Assembly: GCA_015063485.1 (NCBI GenBank)
Contig: SVUA01000005.1
Span: 17,637-81,636 of the forward strand
Reading direction: 5' to 3'
Length of the DNA stretch: 64,000 nucleotides
DNA from: Oscillospiraceae bacterium
GTDB taxonomy: Bacteria > Bacillota > Clostridia > Oscillospirales > CAG-272
Below, in pieces: positions 53,221 to 62,000 of this stretch (positions are counted from its first letter, which is position 1; every line of letters starts with the position of its first letter). The notes below the pieces were generated by a model. That model saw only the letters and a list, made by a program, of their open reading frames with translations. It did not search any database and was not told where the DNA came from. The position numbers were made by a program, and so were the translations under genes.

Positions 53221-54183
53221 TCAGACTTTATCAAACAGAGTTTCAATGATCTTCCTTGAATTTGGAGTGGAATATCTCCAACTGTTTAGGTGAAACGTAT
53301 TCTTACAATCAACAAAATATTCTATCCCTGACCGTCTTGTGTCACCCTTGTAGGAGTCTATCAATACAAGCTTGATCTTCATACGGTCGGGGATAATGCT
53401 TTTTATGTAGACCGCGACCGTTTTTCCGATTTCCGCGATCTCTCTGTCCTTTATGTCGTCTCGCAATTCCGCCAGACCCGCAAGATTTGGTGTAAGCTCA
53501 ATGAAAACCCCATAGTTTTCAATACTTCTTACGATCCCCGCTACCGTTTGCCCCGCTTCAAACAGAGAGGCATTTTCCTCCCAAGTGCCGAGAAGCTCGC
53601 GCATGCTTACGAATATTCGACCCGTATCGTGATCTATACTCTTTATAACAACGTTTATAACGTCTCCAACACGCAATCTGTCGGAGGGATGAGATATCCT
53701 TGACACCGAGATACAATCAACGGAGAGCAGGGAAGCAACGCCGCAGCCGATATCAACAAAAGCTCCGAAATTCTCCATGTGAGTGACCTTTGCCTGAATG
53801 ATATCTCCCGATATAAGATCAGAAAGGCGGTTTTGTATGCAATCTTTTTGCGCCATTCTGCGAGAGAGATGTGCTATCGCTTTTCCATTTTCAAAGGTTA
53901 TGTTTATTACTTTGAAGCATATGGGTTTTCCGACACGTGTTATTACGGCGATGTCCTTCAATTCCTCGCCGTCACGGCAAAAAACGCATTCTTCGCGTTC
54001 GATGATCCCCGTAACACCGTACAGATCAACGTGCAGTCTCATGGCGCTGTCGCATAGGAGAACGGTCGACTCAAGAATAACTCCCTCGTTCATAGCGCGC
54101 TGAAGTCCGGATAGGGAAGTTATATATTCGCGATTTTCCGCAGTTCCGAGGATCATTCCCTCGGGTAAATATTGATTTGTCAT
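53221..54183 (-). CDS. S1-domain RNA-binding protein (ribosomal protein S1-like)
   Basis: This 320-residue protein has two clear S1/OB domains: about residues 120-192 (GDIIQAKVTHMENFGAFVDI, then VVIKSIDHDTGRIFVS) and about 204-272 (AGIVRSIENYGVFIEL). The N-terminal 100 residues are a separate domain with a CDS-like fold pattern of its own and no motif I know. It is shorter than Gram-negative S1 and resembles the Firmicutes S1-type proteins. It probably binds mRNA or acts in translation. GGAGG lies about 13 bases from the ATG, which is long. It is divergent from rplM. Confidence 0.87.
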   Translation of the reverse strand: MTNQYLPEGMILGTAENREYITSLSGLQRAMNEGVILESTVLLCDSAMRLHVDLYGVTGIIEREECVFCRDGEELKDIAVITRVGKPICFKVINITFENGKAIAHLSRRMAQKDCIQNRLSDLISGDIIQAKVTHMENFGAFVDIGCGVASLLSVDCISVSRISHPSDRLRVGDVINVVIKSIDHDTGRIFVSMRELLGTWEENASLFEAGQTVAGIVRSIENYGVFIELTPNLAGLAELRDDIKDREIAEIGKTVAVYIKSIIPDRMKIKLVLIDSYKGDTRRSGIEYFVDCKNTFHLNSWRYSTPNSRKIIETLFDKV

Positions 54184-54374
54184 TTTAATAATTTTACCTC
54201 CGTTGCTTTTGTTTTGCTATAACTTATGAATTTATATGGGAAGTTATGCTAAAAACAAAAACAAAAAATAAAAATTGATAAATAGGATTTAAGAGGAAAA
54301 TGGGTGGATTTGCGAGAAAAACGGAGGTATAAAGTATCTAAATTAAATTTTTTGAATTTTTTTGAAAAAAGGTA

Positions 54375-54403
54375 TTGACAAGAAGAGCGAAGCGTGTTAT
54401 AAT
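54375..54403 (+). promoter_or_regulatory. Promoter of rplM-rpsI
   Basis: TTGACA, 17 bases, TATAAT, a full consensus as expected for ribosomal proteins. The leader of about 40 bases shows no structure. Confidence 0.9.
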
Positions 54404-54448
54404 ATGCAAGCATGAAAAAATTAATCATTAAATTTTGGAGGATTTGCA

Positions 54449-54877
54449 ATGTCTACTTACATGGCAAAAGCAGAAACGCTTGAGCGCAAGTGGTATGTTC
54501 TTGATGCAGCAGGAAAGCCTCTCGGAAGAGTCGCAGTAGCTGCAGCTAACATTCTTCGCGGCAAGCACCGTCCCGAGTTCACACCCCATGTGGACTGCGG
54601 AGAATTCGTAATAATCATCAATGCTGAGAAGGCTATCCTTACCGGCAGAAAGATGGAGCAGAAGTACTATCGCCGTCATAGCGGTTATATCGGCGGTCTT
54701 AAGGAAGTACAGTACAAGACCCTTATGGCAACCAAGCCCGAGCTCGCAATGGAGCTTGCTGTAAAGGGAATGCTCCCCCACAACAGCATCGGCGCAAAGT
54801 CTGCGACCAGACTTAAGGTATTTGCAGGCGCAGAGCACACGCACGCGGCACAGAAGCCCGAAGCGATCGAATTTTAA
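54449..54877 (+). CDS. rplM: 50S ribosomal protein L13
   Basis: This 142-residue large-subunit protein shows the family N-terminus ([19 protein letters not shown]), [27 protein letters not shown] core and [10 protein letters not shown]. It is standard length. TTTGGAGG lies before the ATG. It forms the usual two-gene operon with rpsI, 17 bases apart. Confidence 0.98.
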   Translation: MSTYMAKAETLERKWYVLDAAGKPLGRVAVAAANILRGKHRPEFTPHVDCGEFVIIINAEKAILTGRKMEQKYYRRHSGYIGGLKEVQYKTLMATKPELAMELAVKGMLPHNSIGAKSATRLKVFAGAEHTHAAQKPEAIEF

Positions 54878-54894
54878 TCAGGGAGGACGAATAG

Positions 54895-55296
54895 ATGTAT
54901 ACAAGCTCTAAACCGTATTTTTACGGAACAGGAAGAAGAAAGAAGTCCGTTGCCCGTGTTCGCATCGTTCCCGGTACCGGCGTGATTACAATTAATAAGA
55001 AGGATATCGACGAGTATTTCGGTCTTGAGACCTTGAAGCTCATCGTAAATCAGCCTTTCGGCGTAACCGAGACCGCAGGTAAGTTTGACATTATCGCAAA
55101 CGTATGCGGCGGCGGTCTTTCAGGACAGGCAGGAGCTATCCGCCACGGTCTTGCAAGAGCACTCGTACAGGCAGACGAGAACTATAAGCCCGCTCTTAAG
55201 GCAGCAGGCTTCCTCACTCGTGACCCTCGTATGAAGGAAAGAAAGAAATACGGACTCAAGGCAGCACGCCGTGCACCTCAGTTCTCGAAGAGATAA
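54895..55296 (+). CDS. rpsI: 30S ribosomal protein S9
   Basis: This 133-residue small-subunit protein has the family start [17 protein letters not shown] and the universal C-terminal tail ending FSKR, which reaches the decoding centre. GGGAGG lies before the ATG. Its final codons and stop form the left copy of a 17-base repeat found again at 56528, so the 3' end appears to be an integration site. The gene is intact. Confidence 0.98.
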   Translation: MYTSSKPYFYGTGRRKKSVARVRIVPGTGVITINKKDIDEYFGLETLKLIVNQPFGVTETAGKFDIIANVCGGGLSGQAGAIRHGLARALVQADENYKPALKAAGFLTRDPRMKERKKYGLKAARRAPQFSKR

Positions 55297-55300
55297 TTAC
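55284..55300 (+). repeat. Left attachment-like repeat at the rpsI 3' end
   Basis: CTCGAAGAGATAATTAC covers the last codons and stop of rpsI. It matches CTCCAAGAGATAATTAC at 56528-56544 at 16 of 17 bases. An integration core of a tyrosine recombinase is the likely origin. Confidence 0.6.
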
Positions 55301-55319
55301 AGCCTTACGGCAATTATCA

Positions 55320-55354
55320 AAAAACCCCGATACCACAACGGTTTTCGGGGTTTT
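55320..55354 (+). terminator. rpsI terminator, first copy of a repeated terminator
   Basis: AAAACCCCGA and TCGGGGTTTT form a stem around a 14-base loop. The 33 bases from 55320 to 55352 recur exactly at 56679-56711. Confidence 0.85.
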
Positions 55355-55375
55355 ACTTTTGCAGAAAATTTGCGT

Positions 55376-55395
55376 TTGGTGCAAATTTGGTGCAA
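55376..55395 (+). repeat. Repeated 20-base motif TTGGTGCAAATTTGGTGCAA
   Basis: An internal tandem of TTGGTGCAA. It recurs exactly at 56383-56402 and with a change near the end at 56733-56752. It looks like a recombination-associated or integrase-tail remnant, but no integrase gene remains. Confidence 0.5.
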
Positions 55396-55429
55396 GTCTG
55401 TTTGGCTTGAGTACACATACAAAAAAGTA

Positions 55430-55458
55430 TTTACAAGCAGCTCCTTTTGTGATATAAT
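55430..55458 (+). promoter_or_regulatory. Promoter of the lipoprotein in the rpsI element
   Basis: TTTACA, 17 bases, TATAAT with TGA before the -10. The leader is about 30 bases. Confidence 0.75.
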
Positions 55459-55494
55459 AAAGTTGGTTAGATAATCACTTAAGGAGATGATACT

Positions 55495-56337
55495 ATGAAA
55501 TGCATTAAGATAATTACAGTAGCTCTGATTCTCGCATTGATTGCTACATCACTTTCAAGTTGTATGGTATTAAATCATAGATTTGACTATATCGATAAAA
55601 CAAACGTTACAAGCATCGAAATATACGATTTGCGAGGCGATTATCATCACGACGTAGGATTTTATGAGCTGATGGACCCCATCTATACCCTATCCGCCGA
55701 ACAATACGCTGATTTTCTTGATACCCTAACAAAACTTAAATTTACCTCAACACTTATTCTTATTGCCGCAAATGATCCAACTCTTCACTACAGCAATACA
55801 ATGACAGTAAAAATTAATCATTCAAACGGAGTATTTGAGACGGTATCACCATACGGCTATGCTGAACAATATGACCCAAATGAAGATAGTCTTGATGCTT
55901 GGGATTATGGGAGCTGCGATTATTCAGACTGGGAGCTTTTATTACAAAGCGTTGTGCCTCAGGAAATATACAATTCCGAGCCAAAGGACCCCTACGGAAC
56001 TTTCTCTTATAATGAGGCTCTGTCCTCTGCTACCGCAAGCGGCAGCAATATTAGAACTTCGGGCTTCGTTAACAGCACGGGGTTAGATTACTCACGCTAT
56101 TCGGGAGAGCCGTTATCCTGGTATAGTGTTGAAGCTATACTTATGAGAGCAAAGGATGAATGCACGATAGAATACGAGCATACAAGACTGTATATTGACA
56201 AAGAGGAGTATGTTTACTGCATTGAATTTATGGGCAAAAGCGAGAAAGAATGTATATACATAAATAGAAGCTTGGCTACGATACTTGCAGTGAAAATTCC
56301 CACAACAGACGCCGGAACAGAGAATGGCGTAAATTAA
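55495..56337 (+). CDS. Lipoprotein of unknown function
   Basis: This 280-residue protein has a lipoprotein signal peptide (ATSLSSC, Cys near residue 23) and a soluble domain with no motif that I recognise. It is rich in Tyr, Asp and Glu. An AAGGAGATG site lies 5 bases before the ATG. It has its own promoter and is the only gene between the repeat pair bounding the putative rpsI element, so it is probably cargo of a former mobile element. It is AT-richer than the ribosomal genes beside it. No terminator follows. Confidence 0.72.
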   Translation: MKCIKIITVALILALIATSLSSCMVLNHRFDYIDKTNVTSIEIYDLRGDYHHDVGFYELMDPIYTLSAEQYADFLDTLTKLKFTSTLILIAANDPTLHYSNTMTVKINHSNGVFETVSPYGYAEQYDPNEDSLDAWDYGSCDYSDWELLLQSVVPQEIYNSEPKDPYGTFSYNEALSSATASGSNIRTSGFVNSTGLDYSRYSGEPLSWYSVEAILMRAKDECTIEYEHTRLYIDKEEYVYCIEFMGKSEKECIYINRSLATILAVKIPTTDAGTENGVN

Positions 56338-56382
56338 ATTCCAATTTGTTGAGCTGAATAGGCGTCGAATGTTGGTGTGATC

Positions 56383-56402
56383 TTGGTGCAAATTTGGTGC
56401 AA
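56383..56402 (+). repeat. Second copy of the 20-base motif TTGGTGCAAATTTGGTGCAA
   Basis: Identical to 55376-55395. It lies just after the lipoprotein gene and before the heptamer row. Confidence 0.5.
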
Positions 56403-56413
56403 CACTTTATGCG

Positions 56414-56519
56414 ACGATACTCACGATATTCACGATATCCTGCGTAAACGCGACGAAAACACACGATAAATCTACGATATCACACGATATTTCACGTTAT
56501 TCACGATATCAAACGGTAT
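56414..56519 (+). repeat. Row of ACGATAT heptamers (arm-type site candidates)
   Basis: Nine copies of ACGATAT or one-base variants start at 56414, 56423, 56432, 56463, 56474, 56484, 56494, 56503 and 56513. They end 9 bases before the right attachment-like repeat. Arrays of short direct repeats by a core site are typical of integrase arm binding. Confidence 0.55.
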
Positions 56520-56527
56520 TGCTAAAA

Positions 56528-56544
56528 CTCCAAGAGATAATTAC
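56528..56544 (+). repeat. Right attachment-like repeat
   Basis: CTCCAAGAGATAATTAC, the second copy of the rpsI-end sequence. It still reads Ser-Lys-Arg-stop in the rpsI frame, as a displaced 3' end would. Confidence 0.6.
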
Positions 56545-56566
56545 CCGTTTGGGATTATTTCGATAC

Positions 56567-56600
56567 AAAAACAGCACTCATTTTTTGTGGGTGCTGTTTT
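56567..56600 (+). terminator. Terminator-like hairpin
   Basis: AAAACAGCAC pairs with GTGCTGTTTT across a T-rich loop. A further GGGAGG and GTG-led seven-codon frame follow but do not make a credible gene. Confidence 0.5.
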
Positions 56601-56678
56601 GTCGTAGGGAGGTGCCTTTGTGCCGCCGTTTTTTTGTTTATGAATTTTTCGGCGGGAGCAAGCCACCTATACACTCTC

Positions 56679-56718
56679 AAAAACCCCGATACCACAACGG
56701 TTTTCGGGGTTCTTTTTG
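56679..56718 (+). terminator. Second copy of the rpsI-type terminator
   Basis: The 33 bases 56679-56711 match the rpsI terminator at 55320-55352 exactly, followed by TCTTTTT. Confidence 0.75.
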
Positions 56719-56852
56719 CTCAAATTTTGATTTTGGTGCAAATTTGGTATAAGTAAATTGTGTGATATAACAACAAAGTTAAAAGCGTTAGTTTGTGTTT
56801 TTGATAAATCATATAATTATCGCAATATCAGACAAAATTATGCGAACATATA

Positions 56853-56881
56853 TTGAAGGGATCAATGATTTGTGATATAAT
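56853..56881 (+). promoter_or_regulatory. Orphan promoter without a following gene
   Basis: TTGAAG, 17 bases, TATAAT with TGA before it. The next plausible start is more than 330 bases away and has its own promoter. Confidence 0.5.
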
Positions 56882-57042
56882 ATATAGCATAAGTCGGTTA
56901 TGCGAATTGCATATCTTATAAACCGAAATTGAATGATAATAGTGAATGATGATGAAAAAGGGCTGCTATAATATGGATAATTCTAAATAATGTTAAATAT
57001 ATAAATAAATTGTTAAAAAACAAAAAAGCGTGTCATAAAACC

Positions 57043-57071
57043 TTGACATAAAAAAACGTTTATGATATAAT
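57043..57071 (+). promoter_or_regulatory. Promoter of the acyl-CoA-synthetase-like gene
   Basis: TTGACA, 17 bases, TATAAT with TGA before it. It leaves a leader of about 140 bases, longer than others here, with no recognised riboswitch. Confidence 0.75.
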
Positions 57072-57219
57072 AAATCGAATATTGGTAAGTATGTGGTCAA
57101 GGTGGCGAAAAATGTAAAATAACAGAGAAAATTGTAATTTTTTCAAAACGATAAGCGATATTATTTATCAAGATTCAACTTTGCGATCCTAATGTAGTAT
57201 AATGAAAAGGAGATTGAAA

Positions 57220-58971
57220 ATGACGGATAAAGTTACAGTTAGCCAAGAAAAAATTTGGATGAAATTTTATGACGATGATATTAGAAATACTGATATTCCT
57301 CGAATGAAGATATACTCCTTTTTAAAGGAAGTCAATAAGAACAGACTTCACGATGTAGCGATCTATTATTACGGCACGAATATCACTGTGCAAAAATTGA
57401 TCAAGCGAATTGACGAATGCGCGGATGCGTTCGCGGCGTTGGGGGTAAAGAAGGGTGATACGATCTCGTTAGTATCGGCATCTACTCCTGAATCTATCAT
57501 AGCATTATACGCTTTGAATAAAATAGGAGCTACCGTAAATGCGATAGATCCTAGAATGGATAAAAAAAGTATCGCGCGAATGATCGAGGGTTCGGGTTCG
57601 GAGATCCTTATTGCTATAGAGGTCGCGTATCCCAAAATTGCCCCTATCATTTCCGAGATAAAACAAAAACATATTATCATTCAGTCGTCTGCGACATCGC
57701 TTCCCGCAATAAAGAAATTCGCGGTGAAAATCGCTTCTCGCAGCTCGATCCCTTACGGAAAGAGCGGTATAATCAGCTGGGACACTTTCATTAAAGGCGC
57801 AGAGAACGGAATGGCTATTGAGGCGGAGTATGACGGAAACGCTACGGTTGCCGTTACTTATACGGGCGGTACGACGGGATTTCCGAAGGGCGTTATGCTT
57901 ACCAATGACAGTATTAACGCGGTAGCGTATAACTTTATTCATGCAGGTATAGTTCATGAGCGAGGACAAAGATTCTTGGGAATCATGCCTATCTTCTCCT
58001 CTTATGGATTGGTTTGCGGAATACATATGCCGCTTACTATGGGATTTGAACTTGCTTTGATACCGAGGTTCTATCCTCTCAAGATGGGTGAGTATATCAA
58101 GAAATATCGTCCTAATCATATGATAGCGACTCCGGCGTTTTATGAGATACTTATTGATAGCGAGGAAATGAAAGACTTCGACCTTTCGTTTATGCTGACT
58201 CTCGGTTCGGGAGGAGATTCCATGAATACGGGACTTGAAGCCAAGATGCAAAGCTTTATGGATTCTCACGGAATTCGCTATCCTTTGGCTCAGGGTTATG
58301 GAATGAGCGAGGTTTCAGCGGCTGCTACCTTCTGTGTAAACGACAGATATAAAAAGGGAAGCGTTGGAATACCTTGCGTGGCAACGACCATAGGCATCTT
58401 CGATTCCGAAACGGGCAAAGAGCTTGGATATAATGAGCTCGGTGAGGTCTGTATCACGGGTCCGACGATGATGAAGGGCTATTATAATAATAAAGAAGAA
58501 ACCGATTACATCATGCGTAAGCATGACGACGGAAAGATCTGGATACATTCGGGAGATATTGGCTCGATAGACGAAGACGGATTCGTTTACATAAAGGGCA
58601 GAGTAAAACGAATGATCACCAGATTTGACGGTCACAAGGTGTTCCCGATAAACATCGAAAGCTTTATCGGAGAGCATGAAAAGGTGCACAGCTGTTCGGT
58701 TATCGCGGTAGACGACAGAGAGCGCACTCAAGGACAGTATCCTATGGCAGTCGTTGAGTTCGTTGCGGGTGTCGACGTATCTGAGAGAGACGGCATATGC
58801 AGAGAGATATATCATCTCTGTCAGGAGCAGCTTGAGGAACGCGGAAGACCTGTTGCAGTCGTCGCTGTCGACGAGATCCCTTTGACAGGCGTGGGCAAAA
58901 ATGACTACCGTGCGCTTGAAAAGAAATTCAAGTATTTTGATTACGAGGCTTGGGAAAAAGAAGCTCAGTAA
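57220..58971 (+). CDS. AMP-forming acyl-CoA synthetase/ligase family protein
   Basis: This 583-residue adenylate-forming enzyme activates a carboxylic acid with ATP and may transfer it to CoA or a carrier. Motifs: the nucleotide loop TYTGGTTGFPKG (about 212), YGMSE (about 360), GDIGSIDEDGFVYIKGR (about 447) and the C-terminal catalytic lysine region GVGKNDYRA. It has no carrier domain or membrane segment. The ATG at 57220 has AAAAGGAGA 8 bases upstream; an in-frame ATG at 57202 overlaps that site. The substrate is unknown. It lies before the giant SGNH esterase-like gene, 127 bases apart, so an acyl-metabolism link is possible. Confidence 0.88.
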   Translation: MTDKVTVSQEKIWMKFYDDDIRNTDIPRMKIYSFLKEVNKNRLHDVAIYYYGTNITVQKLIKRIDECADAFAALGVKKGDTISLVSASTPESIIALYALNKIGATVNAIDPRMDKKSIARMIEGSGSEILIAIEVAYPKIAPIISEIKQKHIIIQSSATSLPAIKKFAVKIASRSSIPYGKSGIISWDTFIKGAENGMAIEAEYDGNATVAVTYTGGTTGFPKGVMLTNDSINAVAYNFIHAGIVHERGQRFLGIMPIFSSYGLVCGIHMPLTMGFELALIPRFYPLKMGEYIKKYRPNHMIATPAFYEILIDSEEMKDFDLSFMLTLGSGGDSMNTGLEAKMQSFMDSHGIRYPLAQGYGMSEVSAAATFCVNDRYKKGSVGIPCVATTIGIFDSETGKELGYNELGEVCITGPTMMKGYYNNKEETDYIMRKHDDGKIWIHSGDIGSIDEDGFVYIKGRVKRMITRFDGHKVFPINIESFIGEHEKVHSCSVIAVDDRERTQGQYPMAVVEFVAGVDVSERDGICREIYHLCQEQLEERGRPVAVVAVDEIPLTGVGKNDYRALEKKFKYFDYEAWEKEAQ

Positions 58972-59066
58972 AAAATAATCATTTCTCGTAAGGGAAGTGT
59001 TTATATAAATTATAAATTATGAAACTTGCTAAGCAACGTTTCGACAATTTAATTTTTATTTTATTG

Positions 59067-59093
59067 GATATCCAAGGAGGATATCAGAAAGGA
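59067..59093 (+). promoter_or_regulatory. Two ribosome sites and a hairpin before the giant gene
   Basis: GATATCC and GGATATC form a 7-bp stem around AAGGA, so the AAGGAGG at 59074-59080 is partly folded away. A second site AAAGGA at 59088-59093 lies 5 bases before the ATG. Confidence 0.4.
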
Positions 59094-59098
59094 ACAAA

Positions 59099-62000
59099 AT
59101 GAAAAACAAAAAAATCAGTGTCAGAATTTTGTCTTTCGTAATGATCGTAGCTCTTATGATCGGCGTTTGCGCCCCCATGATAAGCGCGGCAACCGATGAT
59201 CATGATCATGATCATGATGTTGTAGTAAAGAAAGACAAGATCAACTACGTATCACTCGGTGACTCTATGACCAACGGTTACGGTCTTCTCGGCTATAACG
59301 GAAACACCGGTGTAGAAGACTACGGCGATGGTTCATATGCTAATCGTTTCGCTGCTTGGCTTGAAACTAATGTAGCAAACGACGTTGACCATGCTCAGCT
59401 TGCTATGTCGGCTATGAGATCAGAAGATCTTCACTGGCTTCTTGAGGTTGATTACAATGATGAAGCTGTAATTAACGTTATCGAAACTCTTGAAGTAGGT
59501 GGTTGGAACGAAGAACTTTGGTACTCCGTATTCACTAATGGTGATTACTGGACTTGGAAGGAACTTGTTAACGACTATCGTTTTGACGTTGCGGCTTACT
59601 GCATCGAAGGTCATGATAACGGCACAGGTTTTAGTACACATGATGCTTATGATATGTATGACGATGTCGAGGCGCTTGCTATAGTTGCCGAATATTATCA
59701 GACAAAGGTTGCAGAGGGTGATATCCTCTCTCTTGGAATGGGTAACGGTAACTTCGGCGTATTCATGTTCGGAAGAATCATGGAAGCTGTTGGCTTTAGT
59801 GGTGCTCCTGAAGATGCAATGATATACGACGTTCAGAATGCTATCCGTGAGCTTGATCCCGAGATGCAGCAGACGGTTAATGATCTTATCGTTGACCTTT
59901 ACGCAGCTCTTGCAGAAAACGGCTTTGTTATAGATGATGGCGATGACGAGACTACTTCCAAGATGGAATCTCTTGCAAACACTGTTGTTTATACCGCTAT
60001 TAGCTACGTTCTCAACTATGCGGGTTCTGTTGAAGCTATGCTTCAGCTCAATCCTGATGCAGAGATCATTCTCGTAGCTCTTATGAATACCTTTGGTGAT
60101 GAAGCAATTCCTATGGGCGACATTGGCGACCTTTCTCTTGGAAACCTTCTTACCATAGTATTTGAGCCCCTTAACGCATATATTGCAGCACTTCCTACAT
60201 ATATGCAGCTTACTCAGAATGAAGTTTACAGCAACGCGAAGTTCTACTTTGCAGAAGCTACAGAGGTTGAGTGTATCGTTGATACCTACGAATCTGAAAT
60301 TTATGACAGAGATTCCATCGTTTTTGACCGTTTCTATCAGTCTATCGTTAAGGAAGAAGACGGCGACTATGGAATGATTTGGAATCTTATCGTAGGAAAA
60401 GAACTTGTTGACAACGTAGAGATCGTTGATATAACGAAGGATGAGATCGCTGCTTACGAAGATATGTCGTATGCAGACAAAGCTGCTTATGCAATGACAA
60501 ATACCGGCAAAGCAGTTTCTATTTCTGTTTATCTCGCTTTCGAAAAGGCAGTACTTGGAACAACAGAAACTAAAGTAACTCTTGATTCCGTACTTAATCT
60601 TCAACTTGGTGGAGATATGTTTGCTCCTATCATAGAAGGTCTTGGTAATAGTAGCGTAGAAGCAAGTGCTGACGTTATGAATGCTATCTGCGGCTTTATC
60701 GCATCTCAGACCGGCGGCGCACTTGATGCTGGTCGTATTAAGCAGTTGCTTGACGGCGATATCACAAAGTATGATATCGTTGCGGCTAGTGCTGGTGATT
60801 TGACAGCCGCAGATATTGAGGCTCTTGCAGCTTCCGATTTTGCTCGTGGAACGATAGTTGATATCCTTTACGCGCAGGCTTGTGCTTTAAACGGTGGCAA
60901 TGAGTTCCTTACAAAAGAAGAGATTGGATCAATTTTTGATTTGGAATCTGAAGACGGTGTGTATTCGATTGCTGCTACTAAGATCGGAGCGACAGAAGAG
61001 TATGTTAGATACTGCTATGAGAATAGTCTTGGAGAAGTACCAGTATTGATTAATGGCATGAAGGCTATTTTCAACGGAAAGGTTGAAATCCTTGCAGGTA
61101 AGACTGCTATCATGGCAGGCCTTAAAAATATTGATGACGCTATTAGTGGTGCAAATCTCCTCAAGCTTCTCCTCACACTTCCCGAAAACCTCGGCGGAGT
61201 TCTCGTTAAAGAGCCTTCTCTTAACGGACTTCTCGCGCTCTTCGGACGTTGCGTTATCGGTAACGGACTTGGCGGACACCCCTCCGCAAACGGACACGCG
61301 GCTCTTGCTGACGCTGTTATTTCCGCATATAGTGAGGAATATACCGCTCAGAAGGAAACTATCAATAACCTTCTCGCAATACTCGACCTTCTCCTTGAGT
61401 ACTATGACGAAGCATACGCATACGCATACGACGAGGCAGTAAAGGCAGGCGTTATAGCAGAGCTTAACGGATATCTTGATATCGCGCAGGAAGCTATCGA
61501 TGCTGCTGACGCTTGGATACTCGCTAACTCCGATTACATCAGAAGCGAAGAGTTCGCACAGGAGCTTAAGAAGGCTTCCGCAGATGCTCGCGCAACCGTT
61601 GAGGCGCTCCGCGCTCTTATCAACAACGCTGACGAGCTTGACGCAGAAAGCTATGAATATCTTCTCAAGCTTGTCGCAGCTCTTAACACAAACGTAGAAG
61701 ATTTTGTTGCTCTTCTTGGTATCGCTGTTATGGACTTCGGTCACTACCTCGATCCCAAGATAGAGGAGCTCAAGGCACAGGCAGAGAAGCAGATCGCTAT
61801 TCTCAATGCAGAGATAGCAGCAAAGATCGCAGCTCTCAAGGCACAGGCAGAGAAGCAGCTCGAGATCCTTAACGAAAAGCTTCAGACTGCAATCGGCGAA
61901 GCAAAGGAAGCTATCCTTGCAGAGATCGCAAGAATAGAGGCAGAGCTTGAAGTTGAAATAGCTGCTATAAAGGCAGAGCTTGCGGCTAAGATCGCAGAGA

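Larger units (their letters stand above)
55301..56544. mobile_element. Probable remnant of an integrated element at rpsI (about 1.24 kb)
   Basis: The segment is bounded by the two copies of the CTCxAAGAGATAATTAC repeat. It holds one gene (the lipoprotein at 55495), no integrase, and a row of ACGATAT-type heptamers beside the right copy, as expected for arm-type integrase sites. The 3' end of rpsI is a known integration target for integrative elements in Firmicutes. The loss of integrase makes it a scar or a defective cargo remnant. This is inference from the repeats. Confidence 0.5.
56753..57219. other. Non-coding AT-rich stretch with two promoters
   Basis: No credible gene here. It holds the orphan promoter at 56853-56881, an inverted repeat GCATAA/TTATGC at 56887-56903, and the promoter of the next gene at 57043-57071. 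A small RNA or decayed gene leader is possible. Confidence 0.4.

Noticed and set aside
56414..56519. ACGATAT repeats as a CRISPR array or origin iterons
   Set aside because: Units are only 7 bases with uneven spacing and no replication or cas gene nearby. Arm-type integrase sites fit better.
56519..56752. A 77-codon frame in the rpsI scar
   Set aside because: It crosses the attachment-like repeat and two terminator hairpins and lacks a ribosome site. Its product is simply translation of the repeats.
59420..60604. A 394-codon minus-strand frame opposite the giant gene
   Set aside because: Shadow of the plus-strand coding region, with no start signal and no family resemblance.
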